Assembly: GCA_031410595.1 (NCBI GenBank)
Contig: JANNZM010000152.1
Coordinates: 23,371 to 87,370, forward strand
DNA: 64,000 bases
Direction: 5' to 3'
Origin: JANMCE01 sp031410595
GTDB taxonomy: Bacteria; Actinomycetota; Acidimicrobiia; Acidimicrobiales; Ilumatobacteraceae
Made by a program: the position numbers and the translations under genes. Below, piece by piece: positions 58,116 through 64,000 of this stretch (within the stretch, counting starts at the first letter, position 1; each line of letters opens with the position of its first letter). Below the pieces are notes generated by a model. That model did not search any database, had not been told where the DNA came from, and was given only the letters and a program-made list of their open reading frames with translations.

Positions 58116-58823
58116 ATGGAAGGTCCGATTACCGCAGGGGTTATCGCCACGCCGCCGTTTGGGGCGATGGCGCAACTGTCGAAGGATCAGCTCCTGGCCG
58201 AGCAACAGGCCACGCTGGCGTCAACGCGTCGGCGCTACTCGTGGAGCGCCAAGGGTCTGTTCGCCACCCTTGACCTTGTGTACGGCAAGGGGCGCAACCT
58301 GGAGAAGTTCCGGGTCCTCGAACTGGCTGCCCGCGTGCCGTATCAGGCGTGGGAACACGTTGCCTACGTCGCCGTCACCCATAAGGCCAGCGAGCCCGAT
58401 TTCGCCAGCCGAATCTTCACGCAGATTCGCTCCAGTCGTCGCGAGCAGGACAACGAGCAGTGGCATTTGCTCATCCTCGAGGAACTCACGCAAGCCCGAC
58501 CCCGAAAATACGGTTTCCTGCGAACCGTCGTCTTTCCGCAGTTGCTGGCGTTCGGCTACTACCAACTCTCGTGGTTGCTCTACGCGGTTCGTCCTGACTG
58601 GAGCTACCGGCTCAACGCCGACTTTGAAGATCACGCCGAGCACGAGTACGCGCTGCTGGTGGAAGAAACGCCTTGGCTGCACGATAAGCCCTACCACGGC
58701 GAGTTCTGCACCGAGTACGGGTCGTTCGAAACGCTGGCCGACCTCTTCCGTCAGATCGGGTATGACGAACGCATCCATAAGCTCGAAAGCATCGAGCGAA
58801 TGAAGACAGCCCGCTTCCGATAG
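58116..58823 (+). CDS. Alternative oxidase-like diiron protein
   Basis: A 235-residue protein with the four-helix diiron pattern of alternative oxidases: Glu69 in FRVLELAARVP, Glu114-x-x-His117 in DNEQWHLLI, Glu171 in DFEDHAEHEY, and Glu218-x-x-His221 in YDERIH. Hydrophobic stretches (FLRTVVFPQLLAFGYYQLSWLLY) match the membrane-facing helix of AOX. These enzymes oxidise quinol and reduce oxygen to water without pumping protons. The consensus LET, NERMH and RADE motifs are altered, so a divergent AOX/PTOX relative with another substrate is possible. An open frame reaches back to 57948 through the repeat. Confidence 0.65.
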   Translation: MEGPITAGVIATPPFGAMAQLSKDQLLAEQQATLASTRRRYSWSAKGLFATLDLVYGKGRNLEKFRVLELAARVPYQAWEHVAYVAVTHKASEPDFASRIFTQIRSSRREQDNEQWHLLILEELTQARPRKYGFLRTVVFPQLLAFGYYQLSWLLYAVRPDWSYRLNADFEDHAEHEYALLVEETPWLHDKPYHGEFCTEYGSFETLADLFRQIGYDERIHKLESIERMKTARFR

Positions 58824-58824
58824 G

Positions 58825-59466
58825 TCAATCGTGGCGGCGGGAGATGGCGAGCCGCACACCGAGACCCATAATGCTCAAGCCACCGAGCCCGACCATCTGT
58901 TCGAGACGCTTGGGTGACCGCTGGAACCAAGATCGGACCGATCCGGCGATGAGCCCCCACGTGTCATCGCTCACGATTGTGATCGCCGCGAAGACCACGA
59001 GCAAAACCAGCATCTGGCCGGTGACGTTGCCACGAGATCGGTTGACGAACTGGGGGAGGACGGCCGAGAAGAACACCGCGACTTTCGGATTCGTCACACC
59101 GACAACGAAACCCTCGCGCGCAATGCGGCGCGCGCTCTTGGGTTCGGCTGCGACATCGAGTTCGGTGGAGAGCTGGCGCCGATGGCGGAACGCCTGAAGG
59201 CCGAGCCAGACGAGGTAGAGCGCCCCCACGAACTTCACGATGTTGTACGCCGCGACTGATTTCGCCACGAGTGCGCCCAGGCCGAACACCACCAAGACAC
59301 CTTGGGTGAACGCGCCCAAGCTGTTGCCGACAACCGTCGCCAATGCTGCGCTGCGGCCAAGAGCGACACCTCGGCTGACCACGAACATCACGCTCGGACC
59401 CGGCACCACAATGATGATGATGAAGGCGGCCGCCGTAAACGCCGCAACCCGATGCATATCAATCAC
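58825..59466 (-). CDS. LysE/RhtB-family exporter
   Basis: A 213-residue membrane protein with about six helices. Family marks are VVPGPSVMFVVSRGVALGRSAALATVVGNSLG near the N-terminus and FVVGVTNPKVAVFFSAVLPQFV in the middle. It exports amino acids or related small molecules. GTG 59466 is preferred because a -10-like tactgt ends six bases upstream on the minus strand; ATG 59457 is the alternative. It converges with the alternative-oxidase-like gene with one base between. Confidence 0.88.
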   Translation of the reverse strand: MIDMHRVAAFTAAAFIIIIVVPGPSVMFVVSRGVALGRSAALATVVGNSLGAFTQGVLVVFGLGALVAKSVAAYNIVKFVGALYLVWLGLQAFRHRRQLSTELDVAAEPKSARRIAREGFVVGVTNPKVAVFFSAVLPQFVNRSRGNVTGQMLVLLVVFAAITIVSDDTWGLIAGSVRSWFQRSPKRLEQMVGLGGLSIMGLGVRLAISRRHD

Positions 59467-59568
59467 GCCGCCACAGTAGCGACCATGCTCGAATCGTCGC
59501 TGGAGGTTTGTGGAGATCATCCGTCGCTTGCGCTGCTCCCTGTTTCAGGAGTCCTAGGGCCGAACCAA

Positions 59569-59591
59569 GTCGGACTGGGTCGGACTAGACT
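59569..59591 (+). promoter_or_regulatory. Promoter/operator of Phd-PIN module
   Basis: Two direct copies of GTCGGACT (59569-59576 and 59579-59586) lie ten bases apart, one DNA turn. The second runs into a -10-like TAGACT (59586-59591), six bases before the antitoxin ATG. An inverted part copy, AGTCC, occurs at 59550-59554. This fits autorepression of a leaderless toxin-antitoxin mRNA. Confidence 0.45.
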
Positions 59592-59597
59592 AATCAC

Positions 59598-59840
59598 ATG
59601 TCGACGGTTGTGAATGTGCACGAGGCCAAAACCCACCTCTCGCGGCTCATTGATCGAGCAGCCGCTGGCGAAGAAATTGTCGTTGCCCGAGGCGGCCGGC
59701 CGGTCGCCCGTCTCGTCGCACTCGCGAACCAAGGCCCAGTCCGCACTCCAGGCTCGTTGCGCGGCAAGATCCACATTTCCGACGCTGAGCTTGTCACGCC
59801 CGATTGGCTGATCGACGCATTCGAGGGCACTGCCGAATGA
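59598..59840 (+). CDS. Phd/YefM-type antitoxin
   Basis: An 80-residue antitoxin. MSTVVNVHEAKTHLSRLIDRAAAGEEIVVARGGRPVARLV, read in parts, is the canonical Phd DNA-binding fold; the rest (ISDAELVTPDWLIDAFE) is the toxin-binding tail. The ATG has no Shine-Dalgarno and sits six bases after a -10 box, so the mRNA is probably leaderless. It overlaps the PIN toxin gene by four bases. Confidence 0.9.
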   Translation: MSTVVNVHEAKTHLSRLIDRAAAGEEIVVARGGRPVARLVALANQGPVRTPGSLRGKIHISDAELVTPDWLIDAFEGTAE

Positions 59841-60211
59841 ACGTGCTCCTCGATTCGCATTGCCTGTTGTGGTGGCTGGCAGACATGGCCATGTCCGACA
59901 AAGCGAGAGACATCATCAGCGACCCGTCCAACAACGTGTTCGTCAGCGCAGCCTCCATTTGGGAACTCGAAATCAAAGCATCCTTGGGCAAGCTCGTGGT
60001 CGACGCCGACCTCATCACCGAAGTACCGAAGGCAGGCTTTTCGTGGCTGCCGATCACAGCACAGCACGGTCGAGCGGCGGCGCAACTACCGACACATCAC
60101 CGCGATCCATTCGATCGAATGCTCATCGCTCAAGCGCAGGTCGAACAGTGCACTCTCGTCAGCCGCGACAGCCAGTTCGATTCCTACGCCGTCGCACTCG
60201 TCAAGGCCTAG
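59837..60211 (+). CDS. PIN-domain ribonuclease toxin (VapC-like)
   Basis: A 124-residue PIN protein. The acidic metal site is Asp6 in VLLDSHCLLWWL, Glu43 in ASIWELEIKASLGK, Asp93 in HRDPFDRMLIAQA and Asp111 in LVSRDSQF, all present. It would cleave tRNA, rRNA or mRNA when not held by the Phd-type antitoxin. The ATGA overlap with the antitoxin gene is typical of these modules. Confidence 0.9.
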   Translation: MNVLLDSHCLLWWLADMAMSDKARDIISDPSNNVFVSAASIWELEIKASLGKLVVDADLITEVPKAGFSWLPITAQHGRAAAQLPTHHRDPFDRMLIAQAQVEQCTLVSRDSQFDSYAVALVKA

Positions 60212-60250
60212 CAGCCCCGACGCCCCCGATGACCGCCCGTTCCGGTCGCG

Positions 60251-62608
60251 CTAGAGGTTCTTGGCGATTCGGCGGCCGACCTGGCGGTGGGCGAACCACA
60301 GTACGGTGCCAGCTGCTGCGCCAACGCCGACCGACTCGACCAGCGCTTTGGGCGGGATCTTCAGGGCGAAGAAATCGCGAATGGGCGCGATGACGAGTGC
60401 GAGCGCGAAGCACACGCCCATGGCTCCGATGAGCGCCAACTTGAGTCGTGTCAGCGGGCGGGCGAGCAGCCCGATCGTCACCAGACCCACGACCACGGTC
60501 GTGACACACGCTGCAGTACGAGCCTGGTTGACCTCGATGTTCAACGCTCGGGCGCCCTCGTAGGAAATGTAGATGGCGGCCGATGTCACCAGCCCGGTCG
60601 GGATCGAGAAGCGCAGCACCCGCTTCAGGAAGCCCGGTTGATAGCGGGTGTTGTTGGGGGCAAGCGCGAGGAAGAACGCCGGGATGCCGATGGTGAAACT
60701 GGAGATAAGGGTGAGGTGGCGGGGGAGGAACGGGTAGGGGACACGGGCAATCGAAACGGCCAGCGCGAGCATGGCCGAGTAGATATTCTTGATGATGAAC
60801 AGGCTGGCGACGCGCTCGATGTTGGCAATGACGCGACGACCCTCGGCCACCACCCGTGGCATGTGCGAGAACTTGCCGTCCATCAGTACCAGCTGGGCGA
60901 CAGAGCGTGTGGCAGGCGCGCCGGAGCCCATTGCGACACCGATGTCGGCGTCCTTCAAGGCCAGCGCGTCATTGACGCCGTCACCCGTCATCGCCACCAC
61001 GTGGCCGCGAGATTGAAGCGCCCTCACGATCGCCCGCTTCTGTTGCGGGGTCACCCGCCCGAAGACGGCGTGGGCGTCCACGATGTCGGCGAGCTGTTCG
61101 GGATCTTCCGGCAGCTCGCGGGCGTCGAAGATTAGATCGGCGTTTGGTAGGCCGACGGTGAACGCTACGGCGCCGACGGTGCGGGTGTTGTCGCCCGAGA
61201 TGACCTTGAGCGTCACCCCCTGCTCGGTGAAGTACGCCAGTGTCTCGGCCGCGTCGGTACGAATCCGTTCTTTGAACATCAAGAGTGCCGCTGGCTGCAA
61301 GGCCGGGAGATCTTCCTCCTCGCTGATATCGCCTTGTGCGCAGGCAAGCACAAGCACGCGTTGTCCGGTACTGGCGATCTCATCTGCTCGCTTGCGAGCC
61401 TCGCTGTGAGCGGCATCGCTCAAGAGGATTTCGGGTGCGCCGATCACCCAGCTGCCGTGGTCGGCGAATGTGACACCGCTCCATTTACGCGCCGACGAAA
61501 AGGCGACCGTTCCGTGCCGTTCCCAGCCGTTCGGCGGCCGAAAGGCCCGGGAGATGGCACCAAGGGTGCCGTTCGGGTTGGGGTCGTCAGCGAGCGCGCC
61601 GAGCATCGCTTCGATCGGCGGCATACTGTCGGGTCGCCCGGCCAGTTCTTCAAGAGAAGCGAAGTCGATCTCGCCTTCGGTAAGCGTGCCGGTCTTGTCG
61701 AGGCACACCACATCGACTCGCGCCAGGCCTTCCACCGCAGGCAGTTCTTGCACGAGAACGTTCTTGCGGGCCAGGGTGAGCGCAGCGAGCAGGAAGGCGA
61801 CGCTGGTGAGCAGCACCAGACCTTCCGGCACCATGCCGACCAGCCCGGCGGTGGCTCCGGTGATGGCTTCGCGCCAGTTGTTGGTGGACCTTCGCTCACT
61901 CCAGAAAAGGATCGGGCCGATCACCACCAGCGCCCACGAAATGTAGAGGAGCAGCTTGTTGATGCCCTCCATCAACTCTGATCGGGTGACGGTGAATTTT
62001 CGGGCGTCGGCCGCCAGCTTGCGGGCGTAGGCATCGGCGCCGACGCGCGTGGCGACGTATGCACCCTGACCGGCTACCACGATCGAGCCCGACAGCACCT
62101 CGTCGCCTTCATTCTTGCTGACCGGGTCGGACTCACCCGTGAGCAGCGACTCGTCGATTTCCAGGCCGACCGACGCCCGCACCGAACCGTCGGTAGGAAC
62201 TTGATCACCGGCGCGTAATTCGACAAGGTCGTCGACCACGACCCCGCCGACGGCAATCTCGGCCAACGCACCGTCGCGGCGGACTCGAGCCAGTGGCGCG
62301 TTGAGTACTGCGAGACCGTCAAGCTTTTTCTTCGCCCGCACTTCCTGCACGATGCCGATCAGCGCGTTGGCCACCATCAACAGACCAAAGGTGGCATCCT
62401 TCCACGACCCGGTCACCAAAACCAGCACCGCGAGCGTGCCCAGGATGGCATTGAAGCGGGTGAAGACGTTGGACCTGATGATCAGCTTCAACGGACGGCT
62501 GGTGGTTTCTTCGACCACGTTCACCCTGCCCGCAGCGACACGCTCGGCTACCTCGGCCGTGCTGAGGCCGTGCGCGGTCGTCTTGGTCGTGTCGGGGGCC
62601 ACGGTCAC
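60251..62608 (-). CDS. Cation-transporting P-type ATPase, CtpE-like
   Basis: A 785-residue P-type ATPase. In order: actuator LTGESDPVSKN, M4 motif VGMVPEGLVLLTS, phosphorylation site VVCLDKTGTLTEGE, nucleotide domain and hinge MTGDGVNDALALKDADIGVAMG. About ten membrane helices are seen. The PEGL motif and overall layout resemble mycobacterial CtpE, reported to take up calcium; other divalent cations are possible. Residue order after the hinge (GSGAPATRSVAQLVLMDGKF) is also CtpE-like. It starts from GTG and converges with the PIN gene. Confidence 0.88.
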   Translation of the reverse strand: MTVAPDTTKTTAHGLSTAEVAERVAAGRVNVVEETTSRPLKLIIRSNVFTRFNAILGTLAVLVLVTGSWKDATFGLLMVANALIGIVQEVRAKKKLDGLAVLNAPLARVRRDGALAEIAVGGVVVDDLVELRAGDQVPTDGSVRASVGLEIDESLLTGESDPVSKNEGDEVLSGSIVVAGQGAYVATRVGADAYARKLAADARKFTVTRSELMEGINKLLLYISWALVVIGPILFWSERRSTNNWREAITGATAGLVGMVPEGLVLLTSVAFLLAALTLARKNVLVQELPAVEGLARVDVVCLDKTGTLTEGEIDFASLEELAGRPDSMPPIEAMLGALADDPNPNGTLGAISRAFRPPNGWERHGTVAFSSARKWSGVTFADHGSWVIGAPEILLSDAAHSEARKRADEIASTGQRVLVLACAQGDISEEEDLPALQPAALLMFKERIRTDAAETLAYFTEQGVTLKVISGDNTRTVGAVAFTVGLPNADLIFDARELPEDPEQLADIVDAHAVFGRVTPQQKRAIVRALQSRGHVVAMTGDGVNDALALKDADIGVAMGSGAPATRSVAQLVLMDGKFSHMPRVVAEGRRVIANIERVASLFIIKNIYSAMLALAVSIARVPYPFLPRHLTLISSFTIGIPAFFLALAPNNTRYQPGFLKRVLRFSIPTGLVTSAAIYISYEGARALNIEVNQARTAACVTTVVVGLVTIGLLARPLTRLKLALIGAMGVCFALALVIAPIRDFFALKIPPKALVESVGVGAAAGTVLWFAHRQVGRRIAKNL

Positions 62609-62685
62609 CCGGCCATTGTGGCAGCACCGGACCGAAAACGTCCTCCGCCCGAAGTTGGCTCTCGGTCAACCAGAAGGATGAGGGC

Positions 62686-63801
62686 TTACCCCTTGGCGAA
62701 CAGGGCGACGGCTTCGACCCCTTGTGAGGGAAAGTTCGCGTTGAGCCCGGTGATGCCCTCTTTCAGGAACTTCAGATAGCTGTCTCTGTTCTCGAGTTCG
62801 CGCTGGTTCGGCCAGACCCAGATCGGATAGCCCGCAGCGCTGGAGGCTTTGATGTTGTCGGGGGTAAGCACCGGAATGCCGCTGAACTCGGGCGGCAGCT
62901 GCAGGATGCGCATACCATTCGGGAGCGGTGTACGTCCCAAAATCCAGGCCGACGAGGCACCGAGCCCGGGAGTGAGTTCGACGGTCGGTGCAATCCGGCG
63001 GAACTCATCGACCACCTTGTCGTCGAAGGATGTGACCACTGCCGCATCGAGCCGACCAAGCTCGGTGAGTTCTTTGGCCAGTTCAGCTGCGGCCGGAAAC
63101 GCTGCTTCGCCGCTTCCCTTTATCTCGATGTTGAGCGGTATGTTCGGATACTTCTTCACAAGGTCGGAGAAACGCGGAATGGCGAAGTCACCGACCGCGT
63201 AGCCGGCAGGCGCGGGCCTGGCACCCGAACGGATGCCTCGATAGATGTACGACGCATCGGGCTTGTCGGTGCACACGCAATCGGCGGTGAACCAGTAGGC
63301 ATTGTCCAGGGCGTTGATCTGGTCAAAGGTGAGATCGGCGACCTTCGCGGTCGACTCAGTTTGGCGCTTCACATCATCGTCGTGCTGCACGATCAAGACG
63401 TTGTCTTTGGTCAGCTGCACATCGAGATCGAGCATGTCGACGTTGGCCTTCATGCTCTCGCCGAACGCAAACAGGGTGGAGTGTGGAAATTGATCCTCCC
63501 CGCCTGCGTGGGCAAGAACTACCGGCCGCTTCATCGCCAGCAGATCTTTCACTGTTCTTGCCTTGGGCGTCGCGGCTGTGGTCGGTGGCGAGGTGGTCGG
63601 TTGTGACGTGGTCGTGGCTGCGGCCGTGGTTGACGACGTGGTCGCGGATGGGCTCGCGGCCGTCCCTGCGGTGGTTGCCAAAACGGCAGTGGTAGTGGCT
63701 GTCGCGGTGGTGACTGGCGCGGTTGACGTGGACGACGAGCTACAGCTCGCGACGGTCCAACAAGCGGCGAACATGACCGGGAGACATCGTCGCGAGACCA
63801 T
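62686..63801 (-). CDS. Lipoprotein glycerophosphodiester phosphodiesterase
   Basis: A 371-residue exported protein. The signal ends in a lipobox (WTVASC, Cys20), followed by a 60-residue Thr/Ala/Ser/Pro linker and a GDPD TIM barrel from about residue 90. HAGGEDQFPHST replaces the usual HRG-x-E-N start: the first Arg is Ala. DLDVQLTKDNVLIVQHDD, LNIEIKG (metal-binding Glu) and IWVWPNQRELE are family marks. It likely cleaves glycerophosphodiesters such as glycerophosphocholine outside the cell. Confidence 0.88.
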   Translation of the reverse strand: MVSRRCLPVMFAACWTVASCSSSSTSTAPVTTATATTTAVLATTAGTAASPSATTSSTTAAATTTSQPTTSPPTTAATPKARTVKDLLAMKRPVVLAHAGGEDQFPHSTLFAFGESMKANVDMLDLDVQLTKDNVLIVQHDDDVKRQTESTAKVADLTFDQINALDNAYWFTADCVCTDKPDASYIYRGIRSGARPAPAGYAVGDFAIPRFSDLVKKYPNIPLNIEIKGSGEAAFPAAAELAKELTELGRLDAAVVTSFDDKVVDEFRRIAPTVELTPGLGASSAWILGRTPLPNGMRILQLPPEFSGIPVLTPDNIKASSAAGYPIWVWPNQRELENRDSYLKFLKEGITGLNANFPSQGVEAVALFAKG

Positions 63802-63863
63802 GCCTTTGAGGTTAGGCCGCCATGCTCAGACGCGAGTGGTCGCCGTAGTTACCGTCCCAGCAT

Positions 63864-64000
63864 GTTGCGTCCTGAAAGCTGGACCAGACCAGCGGGTGTG
63901 AGTCCCGTCCGGGTAGGCGCCGACGCGCCCGGTAGCAGGCCCCGGTTCGTGATTGAGAGGTCGCGGGCTGAGCGGGGTGTCGAAAGCCTCTTTATGGAGG
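63864..64000 (+). mobile_element. Candidate 5' end of a group II intron (runs off window)
   Basis: From about GTTGCGTCCTGAAAGCTGG the sequence shows group II intron domain I-like features: a GCTGG/CCAGC stem (63878-63893), CGGG-TGTGAGT-CCCG, an outer CCGGG/CCCGG stem around GGCGC-CGAC-GCGCC (63909-63932) and GTCGAAAGCCTC near the end. No protein frame fits this stretch. The reverse transcriptase expected downstream is outside the window, so another structured RNA cannot be excluded. The 5' boundary is approximate. Confidence 0.45.

Noticed and set aside
63890..63950. Cobalamin riboswitch suggested by GGGTGTGAGTCCC
   Set aside because: The conserved B12 box and the CCCGCNACTGT-type segment are missing, and no B12 gene is seen downstream.
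1..64000. CRISPR arrays, tRNA and rRNA genes
   Set aside because: No regularly spaced repeats and no T-arm (ggttcgaatcc-like) or rRNA core sequences were noticed on either strand while reading.

Overview
The window is a high-GC chromosomal segment of an actinobacterium. Several gene families point that way: three luciferase-like (LLM) oxidoreductases of F420/flavin type, a TIGR03086 mycothiol-type metal-binding protein, an actinobacterial exonuclease/DNA polymerase of family A, a class E sortase, a CtpE-like P-type ATPase, MoxR-DUF58-transglutaminase genes and many GTG or apparently leaderless starts. A complete System I cytochrome c maturation operon and a fused OleBC are both present. That combination is unlike Mycobacteriales and would fit a deep-branching class such as Acidimicrobiia. 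The class assignment is inference. No rRNA or tRNA gene and no CRISPR array was seen.

Layout. 1-3194: end of a choline-sulfatase gene, then ung, a VOC protein and a fumarylacetoacetase-family hydrolase. 3201-8462 (minus): a catabolic-looking operon (LLM, MarR, acyl-CoA ligase, LLM) behind a perfect 17-bp palindrome that is probably the MarR operator, then a berberine-bridge-type flavoenzyme. 8518-11843 (plus): alpha/beta hydrolase, a truncated VOC fragment coupled to an HpaB-family hydroxylase, and a racemase-like protein. 12702-16123: a heterodimeric ABC exporter with one degenerate ATP site. 17308-24671: assorted housekeeping genes (LLM enzyme, PolA-like polymerase, aminotransferase, msrB, phosphotransferase). 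24762-29289 (minus): a compact oleA-oleBC-oleD operon for long-chain olefin/beta-lactone synthesis. 29440-34058: tRNA/rRNA methyltransferase, GNAT, a decayed ABATE/CGNR regulator, a 2OG-Fe(II) oxygenase, and an AAA ATPase with a PD-(D/E)XK-like tail behind an AT-rich leaderless promoter.

34128-42753: slipin, DUF47-Pit phosphate uptake, TetR, a transaminase/omega-amidase pair, a MazEF-like toxin-antitoxin module, a secreted Lys/Ala-rich protein and NDH-2. 42857-51031: a sortase diverging from a ten-member ccmABCDEFGHI-type operon in which almost every gene overlaps the next by a few bases. 51253-57863: a Pro/Gln/Tyr-rich membrane protein, a SixA-like phosphatase, hemC, and the MoxR-DUF58-transglutaminase operon. 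58116-58823: a diiron alternative-oxidase-like protein whose start codon region is duplicated around a repeat-like insertion. 58825-63801: LysE exporter, Phd/PIN toxin-antitoxin, CtpE-like ATPase and a lipoprotein glycerophosphodiesterase. The last ~140 bases look like the 5' end of a structured RNA, probably a group II intron, cut by the window edge.

How the genes may work together. The ccm operon, hemC, NDH-2 and the alternative-oxidase-like protein together suggest a branched aerobic respiratory chain: c-type cytochromes on one arm and a quinol oxidase bypass on the other. The ole operon would turn fatty acyl-CoAs into long-chain olefins. The 3-8 kb operon probably activates and oxidises an unknown carboxylic acid under MarR control.
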